From: an uncultured Alphaproteobacteria bacterium
GTDB taxonomy: Bacteria > Pseudomonadota > Alphaproteobacteria > HIMB59 > GCA-002718135
DNA: 35,056 nucleotides
Reading direction: 5' to 3'
NCBI GenBank assembly: GCA_902540265.1
Contig: CACBLW010000013.1
Span: 1-35,056 of the forward strand
Part shown: positions 24,216 through 32,961 of the stretch, piece after piece
Layout of the letters: the number at the start of each line of letters is the position of its first letter
Numbering within the stretch: the stretch's first letter is position 1
Program-made: the position numbers and the translations under genes
The notes under the pieces: generated by a model
The model's input: only the letters and a program-made list of their open reading frames with translations
Told to the model about the DNA's origin: nothing
Databases searched by the model: none

Positions 24216-25375
24216 ATAAACCTAATACTAAACCTAACAATCCAAATTTTTCAAGCGGCCCAACCTCAAAAAGACCAGGCTGGGACATATCTGTTTTGAG
24301 TAATGCTTTAACTGGTAGATCACATAGATCTGTTGAATGTAAAGCAAGATTAAAAGAAGCGATAGATAAATCAAAATATATTCTAAAATTACCTGATGAT
24401 TATTTATTGGGTATAATGCCTGGATCAAATACAGGTGCTTTAGAAGCAGCTATGTGGTGCTTATTAGGTAAAACAGGAGTTGATATTCTTGCATGGGAAA
24501 ATTTTGGTAAAGATTGGGTAATAGATGCAATTAGTGAATTAAAATTAGATAATTTAAATATTCATGAAGAAGACTATGGTAAACTACCTGACCTTTCCAA
24601 AGTCAATTTTGACAATGATGTTATTTTTACTTGGAATGGAACAACATCTGGTGTCAAAGTTCCTAATGGAGATTGGATACCTGATGACAGAAAAGGCCTA
24701 ACAATTTGTGATGCTACTTCAGCAATCTTTGGTATGCCTATAGATTATAATAAATGTGATGTTATAACTTGGTCTTGGCAAAAAATACTTGGTGGAGAGG
24801 CTGCTCACGGAATGATAGCAATTTCTCCGCGCGTTGTTGAAAGATTAGAAAGTTTTACACCTAGTTGGCCAGTACCAAAATTATTTAGATTAGCTGAAAA
24901 CCAAAAATTGATAAAAGGTATTTTTGAAGGAAACACAATTAATACACCATCAATGATATGTGTTGAAGATATTATTGATTCATTAAATTGGGTCTCTTCT
25001 CAAGGAGGATTAAATTCATTAATTTCTAAATCCCAGAATTCTTTACAAATAATTAGAGAATGGATTAATGAGAGAGATTGGGTTACCTTTTTATCTGAAA
25101 TTGAAGATGAAAATTATATTTCTAACACTGGAATAACTTTTAAAATAATTGAAGATTGGTTTACTAACAAAGATGAAAGTGGTCAAAGAGCCGTAATGGC
25201 TGATATATGTAAATTACTTTCTGAAAACAATGTTGGATTTGATTGTAATGGATATCCCAAAGCTCCACCTTCTTTTAGAATATGGGCTGGAGGCACGGTT
25301 CAAACTTCAGATGTAGAATTAGTTTTACCTTGGATTGATTGGGCTTATTTAGAAATTAAATCAAAACATGCCTAA
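24212..25375 (+). CDS. serC: Phosphoserine aminotransferase
   Basis: This 387-residue class V aminotransferase is of the alphaproteobacterial SerC type. It has NFSSGPTSKRPGW at 12-24, ALTGRSHRS at 32-40, Asp167 in CDATSAIFGM holding the PLP nitrogen, and the PLP lysine Lys191 in SWQKILGGEAAHG. It converts 3-phosphohydroxypyruvate and glutamate to 3-phosphoserine. It overlaps the DUF1015 gene by four bases and serA by eight (ATGCCTAA), so the three are surely cotranscribed. Confidence 0.95.
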   Translation: MNKPNTKPNNPNFSSGPTSKRPGWDISVLSNALTGRSHRSVECKARLKEAIDKSKYILKLPDDYLLGIMPGSNTGALEAAMWCLLGKTGVDILAWENFGKDWVIDAISELKLDNLNIHEEDYGKLPDLSKVNFDNDVIFTWNGTTSGVKVPNGDWIPDDRKGLTICDATSAIFGMPIDYNKCDVITWSWQKILGGEAAHGMIAISPRVVERLESFTPSWPVPKLFRLAENQKLIKGIFEGNTINTPSMICVEDIIDSLNWVSSQGGLNSLISKSQNSLQIIREWINERDWVTFLSEIEDENYISNTGITFKIIEDWFTNKDESGQRAVMADICKLLSENNVGFDCNGYPKAPPSFRIWAGGTVQTSDVELVLPWIDWAYLEIKSKHA

Positions 25376-26306
25376 AGTACTAATATCAGATTCACTAGAT
25401 AACATAGCATCTGAAATTTTAAAAAAAAATAATATTTCAGTTGATATAAAAACAAATTTATATCCTGAAGAATTAAAAAAAATAATTGATAACTATGATG
25501 GTTTAATTATTCGTTCTGCAACTAAAGTGCGAAAAGATTTAATTGATTCTCTTTCAAATTTAAAAATTATAGGGAGAGCAGGGGCAGGAGTTGATAATGT
25601 TGATGTGGAAGCTGCTAAAAATAAAAATATTATCGTAATGAATACTCCAGGAGGTAATACAAATGCTACAGCAGAACACACAATTGGTTTAATTTTTGCA
25701 TTGCAAAGAAAAATTACTGTTGCCAATGAGACAACTCATAAGGGTCTTTGGGAAAAAAAGAAATTAAAAGGAAATGAAATTAAAGGCAAGAAAATTGGTA
25801 TCGTTGGTTTTGGTAATGTAGGTAAAAGAGTTGCGGAAATATCTAATGTATTGGGAATGCACGTTTCAATATTTTCTTCATACTTTAAAACAATTAAGGA
25901 TAGCTATCCTGAATACAATTCTTGTTCTATCGATGAGATTATTATAGATTCAGATATAATTACTTTTCACTGTAAGCCTAATAAAGATGGTAATCCCATT
26001 ATGAATAAAAATCATTTATCACTAATGAAAAAAAATTGCATAATTATCAACACCGCTAGAGGTAACTTAGTTGATGAAGATGATCTAAAAAACGCTCTTG
26101 AAAAAAAAGAAATTAAAGGCGCTGCATTAGATGTTTTTAAAAATGAGCCTTTAGTAGAAAGTGGGTTTTATAATTTAGATAATATAATTTTAACTCCACA
26201 TATTGCTGCTTCTACTGATGAAGCACAAATAGTTGTAGCAGAAATGGTTGCTAATCAGTTTGTTGAATTTTTTAATAATAATAAAATTATAAATTCAGTT
26301 ACTTAA
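25368..26306 (+). CDS. serA: D-3-phosphoglycerate dehydrogenase, short form without ACT domain
   Basis: This 312-residue NAD-dependent 2-hydroxyacid dehydrogenase contains IGRAGAGVDNVD (substrate and NAD contacts), the dinucleotide loop VGFGNVGKRV near 145-154, NTARGNLVDED and the catalytic His in LTPHIAAST. The protein stops just after the catalytic core. It lacks the ASB and ACT domains that carry serine feedback control in longer SerA proteins. It oxidises 3-phosphoglycerate to 3-phosphohydroxypyruvate, the first step to serine. Its neighbour serC supports this over other 2-hydroxyacid dehydrogenases. Its end overlaps htpG by eight bases. Confidence 0.9.
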   Translation: MPKVLISDSLDNIASEILKKNNISVDIKTNLYPEELKKIIDNYDGLIIRSATKVRKDLIDSLSNLKIIGRAGAGVDNVDVEAAKNKNIIVMNTPGGNTNATAEHTIGLIFALQRKITVANETTHKGLWEKKKLKGNEIKGKKIGIVGFGNVGKRVAEISNVLGMHVSIFSSYFKTIKDSYPEYNSCSIDEIIIDSDIITFHCKPNKDGNPIMNKNHLSLMKKNCIIINTARGNLVDEDDLKNALEKKEIKGAALDVFKNEPLVESGFYNLDNIILTPHIAASTDEAQIVVAEMVANQFVEFFNNNKIINSVT

Positions 26307-28158
26307 TAAAAATTTCAGTTAAATTTTCTAAGTAAGCGGATGGATTTGAGAGAATGTTACCATCTAATATATTAGCTTGATCTAAAATTAAATTTGAAGC
26401 TTTTTTATGGTCAATTTTTGTTAAATTTTGAGATAAATTTACAATCATCGGATGGTTTGGATTAATTTCAAGTATCTTTTTTGAAACAGGAGTTTTTTGA
26501 TTATGCATTTTCATTAGTTTTTCCATATTTATATCCATCCCAGCTTCTTCAGCAACAAGCAGAATTGGGCTTTTTGTTAATCTCTCAGATACAATTACAT
26601 CAGATATTGTCTCTTTTAGTTCTATTTTAAGTATGTTAATTAAATCATTGATTTTACTATCTATTTCTTTTTTATTTTCATCTTTCTTATTTGATTTTTC
26701 ACCAACTTTTGAAACATCAACTTTACCTTTAGTTATTGATTTAAATTCTAAATCTTTAAATTTATTTACATTTTGAATCCAAAACTCATCTACTGCATCA
26801 ACCATAAACAAAACCGGTATCTTTTTATCAGTGAAAACTTCTAATTGAGGGGAGTTTTTAATATGATCCTTATCAGTATTAGCAAAATAATAAATTTCTT
26901 TTTGATCTTTAGCCATTAATTTATTGTACTCTTCAAGAGATATTTTTTTATCATTTAAAGAATTTTCAAACCTTAATAGTGGTAGGATTTTTTCATGATG
27001 ATCATTATGTTCATATAACCCTTCTTTAAGTACTGGACCAAAATTATTCCAAAATGTTTCAAATTTATCCTTTTCTTTCTTAGCCAAGCTATCAATTTCA
27101 CTTAAAATTTTATTTGTAATACCTTTTTTTATTTTTGTAATAATAGGATTATTTTGAAGCATTTCTCTACTTATATTTAAAGAAATATCCTGTGAATCGA
27201 CTACTCCTGGGATAAAACGTAACCAATTAGGAATTATGTCTTCACAATCATCAGTAATAAAAACTTTTTGAACATATAATTTTATTTTATTTTTTCTATC
27301 GGCATTGAATAAATCCATAGGTTGATTTGTAGGAAAATAAAGTAAAGCTTTATAACTAATAACACCCTCAGCGTTATAGTGAATAGTTTTTAAGGGATCA
27401 TCAAAGTTAAATGAAATATTATTATAAAATTGTTTATAATCTTCCTCTTTTATATCTTTTTTATCTTTTAGCCATAATGGACTACCTTCATTTATTTTTT
27501 CTTCTTTTTCTTTATCGTCCAGGTCCTTAAGATAAATAGGGAAAGGAATATAATTTGAATATTTTGTTATAATTGATCTCAAACGAAATGAATCTAAAAA
27601 TTCATCTGCATCTTTCTTTACATTTAGCGTTATACAAGTGCCTCTTTTATCTTTTTTAGCTTCTTCTATGGTATAGTTTTCTTTTCCATTAGAAGACCAA
27701 AGATTTGTTTCTTCATTTTCAGCATCTTTAGAAAGCACTTCAACATTATCTGCAACCATATATGAGGAATAAAAACCAACACCAAACTGTCCAATTGCAG
27801 AAATATCATTACTCTTTTTATTTTTCATTGCTTCAATAAATTTACTAGTTCCTGATCTCGCTATAGTTCCTAAATTATCAATAAGTTCATTTTTAGACAT
27901 TCCAATTCCATTATCTTCAATTTCAATAATTTTTTTCTTTTTTGAAACTCTGATATTTATTTTTAAATCCTTTTCATCTTTGAGAAGATTTTTTTTGGAT
28001 AGTGATTGATATCTTAGTTTTTCGCAGGCATCTGCAGAATTAGATATTAATTCTCTTAAAAATATTTCTCTTTCGCTATAAAGAGAATTAGCAACAAGAT
28101 CTAGAAGCTTACTGACTTCAGCTTGAAATGTTAAATTTTCTTTGGTTTTTTCTGCCAT
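26299..28158 (-). CDS. htpG: Chaperone HtpG (Hsp90)
   Basis: This 619-residue protein has normal HtpG length. The N-terminal GHKL ATPase domain has LRELISNSADACEKLR with Glu36, Asn40 and Asp43, DNGIGM in the nucleotide loop, and GQFGVGFYS. The middle domain contains the SLNISREML arm with the conserved Arg, and the C-terminal dimer domain lies after about 510. It is an ATP-driven cytosolic foldase. It is convergent with serA and separated from the divergent lipoprotein gene by about 80 to 100 bases. I see no convincing heat-shock promoter there. Confidence 0.97.
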   Translation of the reverse strand: MAEKTKENLTFQAEVSKLLDLVANSLYSEREIFLRELISNSADACEKLRYQSLSKKNLLKDEKDLKINIRVSKKKKIIEIEDNGIGMSKNELIDNLGTIARSGTSKFIEAMKNKKSNDISAIGQFGVGFYSSYMVADNVEVLSKDAENEETNLWSSNGKENYTIEEAKKDKRGTCITLNVKKDADEFLDSFRLRSIITKYSNYIPFPIYLKDLDDKEKEEKINEGSPLWLKDKKDIKEEDYKQFYNNISFNFDDPLKTIHYNAEGVISYKALLYFPTNQPMDLFNADRKNKIKLYVQKVFITDDCEDIIPNWLRFIPGVVDSQDISLNISREMLQNNPIITKIKKGITNKILSEIDSLAKKEKDKFETFWNNFGPVLKEGLYEHNDHHEKILPLLRFENSLNDKKISLEEYNKLMAKDQKEIYYFANTDKDHIKNSPQLEVFTDKKIPVLFMVDAVDEFWIQNVNKFKDLEFKSITKGKVDVSKVGEKSNKKDENKKEIDSKINDLINILKIELKETISDVIVSERLTKSPILLVAEEAGMDINMEKLMKMHNQKTPVSKKILEINPNHPMIVNLSQNLTKIDHKKASNLILDQANILDGNILSNPSAYLENLTEIFIK

Positions 28159-28259
28159 TTTTGAAATTTAAGCATTCATATCTATAATTCAATAGTAAGC
28201 AATAATTTTTTGCCACATTTAAGAATATATAAGTAAAAGTTATGGTATTTAGATTTATA

Positions 28260-28874
28260 ATGAAATTTGATAATTTTTTAAAATTATTGTGCATTACATT
28301 GTTATTTTTATATGCATGTACTTCAAATCAGTTAACAAATACTGCTGATAGTTGCATAATTTTTGATGAAAAGAAAAGCTGGTATAAAGCAACTAAAAAT
28401 TCTTATGATAAATGGAATACACCAATTGCATTCCAATTAGCAGTTATAAAACAAGAATCATCATTTACCCAATTTGCAAAACCGAAAAGAAAAAAATTTT
28501 TAGGTTTTATACCAACTTCCAGACCTTCAACTGCTTTTGGTTATGCTCAAATTACAAATCCTACCTGGTACTGGTATAAAAATAAAACAGGAAATCAAAA
28601 TGCTTCGAGGGCAAATTTCAGAGATGTAACTGATTTTATTGGTTGGTACACTACACAATCAGAAAATATGGTTGGAATTTCAAAAAATGATTACTATAAT
28701 CAGTATTTAGCATATCATGAAGGTCAAAATGGATGGTCTAAAGAGACATATAATAGCAAAGATTGGTTGATTGATGTTGCTAAAAATGTAGAAAGAAATA
28801 CTAAGATGTTTAATACACAACTAAAACAATGCGAAGAAAAATTAAATAAAAAAGGTTTCTTTGGAATATTATAA
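28260..28874 (+). CDS. Lipoprotein lytic transglycosylase (SLT-like)
   Basis: Read from the ATG at 28260 this is a 204-residue lipoprotein: basic N-terminus, hydrophobic stretch and a lipobox LYAC with Cys20 as the lipid-modified residue. An ATG 18 bases upstream (28242) is also possible and only lengthens the n-region. The lysozyme-like domain has the catalytic Glu66 in KQESS, AFGYAQIT at 92-99 and AYHEG at 151-155, the three motifs of SLT transglycosylases. It should cleave peptidoglycan glycan strands from the envelope. The M20 gene begins one base into its stop codon (TAATG). Confidence 0.82.
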   Translation: MKFDNFLKLLCITLLFLYACTSNQLTNTADSCIIFDEKKSWYKATKNSYDKWNTPIAFQLAVIKQESSFTQFAKPKRKKFLGFIPTSRPSTAFGYAQITNPTWYWYKNKTGNQNASRANFRDVTDFIGWYTTQSENMVGISKNDYYNQYLAYHEGQNGWSKETYNSKDWLIDVAKNVERNTKMFNTQLKQCEEKLNKKGFFGIL

Positions 28875-30052
28875 TGCCAATTTTAAATAGTATAAATCAA
28901 ATGCAAGATCAAATGACAGAATGGCGTCAAGATCTTCATAAAATCCCAGAAATAGGTCTTCAAGAATATCAAACATCAAAATATATTAAAAATAAACTTA
29001 AAGAATTTAATATTGATTTTAAAGATGGGTATGCAGGTACAGGTATTGTGGCTTGGGTTGATGGCCAAAATAATAATAGTGAAAAAACAATAGGATTACG
29101 TGCAGATTTCGATGCATTACCAATGACTGAAAAAAATGATTTTGAACATAAATCTACTAAAGAAGGAATGATGCACGGTTGTGGCCACGATGGCCATACT
29201 ACTATGTTGCTTGGTGCGGCTAAATATTTAAGTGAAAATAATAATTTTGATGGAAAGGTTTATTTTATCTTTCAACCTGGTGAAGAAGGCTTTGCAGGTG
29301 GGAAAAAAATGATTGAAGATGGAATGTTTAAAGATTTTAAGATTGATGAAGTTTACGCTCTTCATAACTGGCCAGATACACCATTAGGAACTTTTGGAGT
29401 AAATAATGGTCCTATGATGGCTGCTGTTGATGAATTTGACATAACAGTTTACGGAAAAGGAGGCCATGCTGCAATGCCGCATCAAACTATAGATCCAATC
29501 GTAATAGCAAGTCAAATAATTAATTCAATTCAAACTATTGTTAGTAGATCAATTGATCCAGTCGATAAAGCTTTGGTTAGTATAACTAAAATAAATGCTG
29601 GTAGTGCTCATAATGTAATAAGTAATGAAGCTACATTTGGAGGAACTATTAGAACCTTTAAAAAAGAAACAAGATCTTATGTTGAAAAAAGAATTAATGA
29701 AATAACAGAAGGTATAGCAAAGGCCCATGGAGCAGAAGTAAAAATAAAGTTTGACTTAACTAATAAATATCCACCAACATACAATTCAAAAAAAGAATCA
29801 ATATTTGCTTCGCAAGTTGCAAAAGACCTTGTAGGTGAAGATAAAGTACAAACTGATATAGATCCTTGTATGGGAGGTGAAGATTTTTCTTATTTATTAG
29901 AAGAAAAACCTGGTTCATATTTATTTATAGGTCAGGGAGATACAGATCATACAGCAAGTCTTCACACAACGAAGTATGATTTTAATGATAAACTATTACC
30001 TATTGGTGTGAATTTTTGGGTAGATTTAGTTAAGAAATATTTTTCAAAATAA
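28874..30052 (+). CDS. M20 family amidohydrolase (HipO/AmhX type)
   Basis: This 392-residue di-metal hydrolase of subfamily M20D has Cys103 and His105 in HGCGHDGHT, PGEEG with Glu137/Glu138, His164 in LHNWPD and a C-terminal histidine in LHTTKYDF. A central dimerisation domain carries GKGGHAAMPH. Relatives hydrolyse N-acyl amino acids such as hippurate, N-acetyl amino acids or indoleacetyl conjugates. The physiological substrate cannot be decided. No signal peptide is present. Its ATG overlaps the transglycosylase stop by one base. Confidence 0.9.
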   Translation: MPILNSINQMQDQMTEWRQDLHKIPEIGLQEYQTSKYIKNKLKEFNIDFKDGYAGTGIVAWVDGQNNNSEKTIGLRADFDALPMTEKNDFEHKSTKEGMMHGCGHDGHTTMLLGAAKYLSENNNFDGKVYFIFQPGEEGFAGGKKMIEDGMFKDFKIDEVYALHNWPDTPLGTFGVNNGPMMAAVDEFDITVYGKGGHAAMPHQTIDPIVIASQIINSIQTIVSRSIDPVDKALVSITKINAGSAHNVISNEATFGGTIRTFKKETRSYVEKRINEITEGIAKAHGAEVKIKFDLTNKYPPTYNSKKESIFASQVAKDLVGEDKVQTDIDPCMGGEDFSYLLEEKPGSYLFIGQGDTDHTASLHTTKYDFNDKLLPIGVNFWVDLVKKYFSK

Positions 30053-30067
30053 AAAAAATTTTTTTTT
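30051..30067. other. A8T9 tract between genes
   Basis: Eight A followed by nine T fill the space between the M20 stop and the ATG of the ABC-2 gene, with no Shine-Dalgarno site. On the transcript it could act as a weak hairpin plus U-run, and on DNA as a stiff A-tract. At this base composition it may simply be spacer. Confidence 0.25.
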
Positions 30068-30068
30068 A

Positions 30069-30830
30069 ATGTTTAATTTAAGTGCAATTTACACAATTGT
30101 TGCTTCAAGACTTAGAGAATTTTTTCAAGAATATCATTATTCGCTATTAGCTCCCCTCACTACAAATCTATTATTCATTTTGGTTTTTCTTACAGTAGAG
30201 AATTATTATTCACTATCTATGGAATCTGGATCTTTTGTTGAATTTATTGCTCCTGGATTGATTATTATGATTGTTGCTCAGGAAAGTTACGATAATTCAT
30301 CTGCTACTTTAATTCATATGAAGCAGATTGGCTCTTTAGATGATTGGTTAATGGCACCTATTTACAGAATTGAAATATTAATTTCATTAGTATTAACATC
30401 AATTATTATTGGTATTATTTTAGCACTATTTAATTATATAATTTTTACTTTTTTTATAGATATTCAAATTTATAATTTTTTTTATTTTTTTTATTATCTT
30501 TTTTTAGTTATAATTTTTTTTTCATGCCTAGGATGTTTCGTAGGAATAATTTTTAATTCTTGGGATTCACAAAGTATATTTTCAAACTTTTTTGTTGCAC
30601 CTATAAATTTTTTATCAGGAACATTTTTTTCAATTAATTATCTTCCTGATAATTTTAAAGCCATACTTTTATATAATCCTTACTATTATGTTGTAAGCTT
30701 CTTCAGAAACTCATTTAATGACGAAATTTCATTTAATTTAGTAGAAAATATCTTTATAATAATTTTTATTTTAATATCATTGATTTTTACATCATTTATT
30801 TTTTTCAGAGGTTATAAAATTATTAAATGA
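30069..30830 (+). CDS. ABC-2 type permease without adjacent ATPase
   Basis: This 253-residue membrane protein has six helices in the ABC-2 layout. LSAIYTIVASRLREFFQEY is the amphipathic entry segment (4-22), EFIAPGLIIMIVAQ a helix-2 motif, and NPYYYVVSFFRNSF near the C-terminus the typical loop before the last helix. ABC-2 permeases export polysaccharides, drugs or lipids and need a separate ATPase. None lies next to it here; it is followed directly by a VTT-domain gene with a four-base overlap. The ATPase gene must be elsewhere or just outside this operon. Confidence 0.85.
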   Translation: MFNLSAIYTIVASRLREFFQEYHYSLLAPLTTNLLFILVFLTVENYYSLSMESGSFVEFIAPGLIIMIVAQESYDNSSATLIHMKQIGSLDDWLMAPIYRIEILISLVLTSIIIGIILALFNYIIFTFFIDIQIYNFFYFFYYLFLVIIFFSCLGCFVGIIFNSWDSQSIFSNFFVAPINFLSGTFFSINYLPDNFKAILLYNPYYYVVSFFRNSFNDEISFNLVENIFIIIFILISLIFTSFIFFRGYKIIK

Positions 30831-31420
30831 TTGATGTTATATTTAATTTTTTACTACAATTTGATTTATTAATTAAAAATAATCTAGAATTATCTTTAAT
30901 TTTATATTTTTTATTTTCATTTTTGTTTTTTACTTTTTCTCTACCTGGTAGTTTAATAATTATACTTGCATCAAGTTTCTTTTTTGGATTTATTACAGGT
31001 TTTATAATTAATATAACAACTATTGTTTTAGGTAGTTTATGTTTTTTCCTTTTTTTTAAAAATATATTTAAAAGATTTTTTAATAAACAAATTGAAAAAT
31101 TTAGTGATAAACTAAATAAAATTATTAAAAAATCATCATTTGAATACTTAGTATTATTACGACTAATCTTTGGGGTGCCATTATTTGTTCAAAATTTATT
31201 TTTATCAACATTAAATATTTCTAAAACTAAATTTATAATTTCATCTTTTATTGGTTTTTCTCCTTATTTTCTTCTTTTTTCATTTATTGGTAATCAATTT
31301 TCTAATCTTATTGAAGTTAAAGAATTCCAACTAAGTAATATTTTATCATTTGAATTAATTTTAATTTTTTTAATATTAATAATTTTATTGTTAATTAGAA
31401 TTTTTTTTAAATTTAAATAA
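30827..31420 (+). CDS. VTT (DedA/TVP38-like) membrane protein
   Basis: This 197-residue membrane protein of the SNARE-associated/VTT superfamily has the characteristic re-entrant segment SFFFGFITGFIIN near 50-62. A second motif follows with LRLIFGVPLFVQNLFLSTLNISKTKF, Pro and Phe/Gln being typical of the VTT loop. Relatives scramble or flip phospholipids and undecaprenyl phosphate. The ATGA start overlaps the ABC-2 permease stop by four bases, so the two probably act together in envelope lipid or glycan traffic. It ends in an eight-base convergent overlap. Confidence 0.75.
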   Translation: MIDVIFNFLLQFDLLIKNNLELSLILYFLFSFLFFTFSLPGSLIIILASSFFFGFITGFIINITTIVLGSLCFFLFFKNIFKRFFNKQIEKFSDKLNKIIKKSSFEYLVLLRLIFGVPLFVQNLFLSTLNISKTKFIISSFIGFSPYFLLFSFIGNQFSNLIEVKEFQLSNILSFELILIFLILIILLLIRIFFKFK

Positions 31421-31796
31421 ATAGATTTTTAAATCTAATTGAAATGAATAATAAATAAATAGTAACTACTATTGCGGCATATATAGTTATATCAATAATT
31501 ATTAAATTATTTGCAGAAAATTCATTTACTAATCTTGAATATATTAAAGCTGAGGTCTGTATTATAGATGTAATAATAATAACATTTAACAATCTAATTG
31601 ACCCTTTTGTATTCAAGTAGATCATGAAAAGACCAATAAATAAAAGACCTGTTATAGCTCCACCAAGATTTCTTAGCCACGCTATATTGGTATTTTCAGC
31701 AACAGTTAAATTCACAAAACTATATGGAAAAATTAAAAAATAAATTCCATAAATTAAAGAAAAAATTGATAAAAACAATATGCTTAATCTGATCAT
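31413..31796 (-). CDS. Four-helix membrane protein, unknown
   Basis: This 127-residue protein has four hydrophobic helices (about 2-22, 45-62, 70-88 and 98-121). A loop containing NIAWLRNLGGAITGLLFIG between helices 1 and 2 resembles DUF4345-type or related small membrane proteins. I cannot assign a function. It is convergent with the VTT gene (eight-base overlap) and divergent from the 77-residue gene across 68 bases that hold a TATAAT (31820-31825) on the plus strand without a clear -35. Confidence 0.65.
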   Translation of the reverse strand: MIRLSILFLSIFSLIYGIYFLIFPYSFVNLTVAENTNIAWLRNLGGAITGLLFIGLFMIYLNTKGSIRLLNVIIITSIIQTSALIYSRLVNEFSANNLIIIDITIYAAIVVTIYLLFISIRFKNLFI

Positions 31797-31864
31797 CTAC
31801 TAAAAACTATTTATTAAGATATAATTAGTATTGCAAATTAATTTTTACTAAATATAGAAAATAT

Positions 31865-32098
31865 ATGATCCGATTGTTAATAGTTTTAATTGTTATAGTA
31901 ATTATACTATTTATTTTGAGATCAAGAGCCAAATCACAATATAATAATTATGGTAACTTTTATAGAAATTTAATTCTGATAGTCATTATTGGAGGTATAA
32001 TCTTCTTCCTTGCAACAACTGGAAAATTCTTGATACCACAGTTATTAAATCTTATTAAAGTTGGTTTACCATTCTTGACAAAATTAATAGGAATATAA
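31865..32098 (+). CDS. Small two-helix membrane protein
   Basis: This 77-residue protein has one N-terminal hydrophobic helix (3-18), a basic/aromatic loop with RSRAKSQYNNYGNFYRN (20-36) and a second helix (37-55), then a short amphipathic tail. The layout resembles the membrane-anchoring N-terminus of alphaproteobacterial DnaJ-type proteins, but no J domain follows. This is only a suggestion. Its TAA shares a base with the ATG of the dioxygenase gene (TAATG), so it is translated with it. Confidence 0.6.
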   Translation: MIRLLIVLIVIVIILFILRSRAKSQYNNYGNFYRNLILIVIIGGIIFFLATTGKFLIPQLLNLIKVGLPFLTKLIGI

Positions 32099-32961
32099 TG
32101 AAATATTTTTCAACAAACGATCTACCCTTAAACGATGAAATGATTAAATTTTGGAATGATAATGGATATTTGGTTATAGAAAATTTCAACACAGATAAAG
32201 AATGTGATGAATTAATGGAACGGTCATCATATCTTATCGAACATAATAATTTTAATAATCAAAAATCTATTTTTGATACAGTCAATCAAGCTCATAATGA
32301 TGATAATTATTTTTTAGAATCAGGAGATAAAATTCGTTTCTTCTTTGAAGAAAAAGCTAATTTAAATGATGATAACATAGAAGAAAATAAACATTTTATT
32401 GTAAATAAAATCGGTCATGCGTTGCACGACTTAGATAAAGTTTTTTATAAATTTTCTCATAAACAAAAACTTCAAGATATTGCTTTATCGCTTGGTTTCT
32501 CAAAACCAAAATTACTTCAGTCTATGTATATTTTTAAACAACCTAAAATAGGTGGTGAAGTAGTTTGCCATCAAGATTCTACTTTTTTATATACTGAGCC
32601 AGAAAGTACTATCGGTTTCTGGTTTGCATTAGAAGATGCAAATAAAACAAACGGATGTTTACAAGTTGCAAGCGGAGGTCATAAAGGCCCATTAAGAAAA
32701 CTTTTTAAAAAAGTAGATGGTAAAATGCAAATGATAGATCTAAATGATGAGCCATTTCCTGAAACTGATACTTTTGTAGAAGTAAAAAAAGGATCACTTG
32801 TTTTATTACATGGTAGGCTTCCTCATTATTCATGTGAGAATACAAGTTTAAAATCAAGACATGCTTACACAATTCATGTAATTGATAATAACAACGAGTA
32901 TCCTGAATGGAATTGGTTACAAAGATCTTCAATACCTCTTAAAAGTTTTATTAATGACTAA
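32098..32961 (+). CDS. Phytanoyl-CoA dioxygenase family (PHYHD1-like) oxygenase
   Basis: This 287-residue Fe(II)/2-oxoglutarate oxygenase carries the iron ligands His158 and Asp160 in VCHQDSTF and the distal His243 in RLPHYS. Arg254 in SRHAYTIH likely binds 2-oxoglutarate. FWFALEDANKTNGCLQVASGGH is the core strand pair. The end pattern GSLVLLHGRLPH....SRHAYTIH follows human PHYHD1 as I recall it, more closely than PhyH. The substrate is unknown. It lies between a small membrane gene and a nucleoside hydrolase gene, overlapping the latter by eight bases (ATGACTAA). Confidence 0.88.
   Translation: MKYFSTNDLPLNDEMIKFWNDNGYLVIENFNTDKECDELMERSSYLIEHNNFNNQKSIFDTVNQAHNDDNYFLESGDKIRFFFEEKANLNDDNIEENKHFIVNKIGHALHDLDKVFYKFSHKQKLQDIALSLGFSKPKLLQSMYIFKQPKIGGEVVCHQDSTFLYTEPESTIGFWFALEDANKTNGCLQVASGGHKGPLRKLFKKVDGKMQMIDLNDEPFPETDTFVEVKKGSLVLLHGRLPHYSCENTSLKSRHAYTIHVIDNNNEYPEWNWLQRSSIPLKSFIND

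Noticed and set aside
28159-28241. Sigma-54-like TGGC...TTGC pair upstream of htpG on the minus strand
   Set aside because: The two elements are about two bases too far apart for a -24/-12 promoter, and htpG is not a typical sigma-54 target. No good heat-shock promoter was found either.
32882-32953. Longer N-terminus for the nucleoside hydrolase
   Set aside because: The extra 24 codons lie inside the dioxygenase gene and do not resemble the family. The ATG at 32954 places the DCDPGHDD signature normally and gives the common 8-base overlap.
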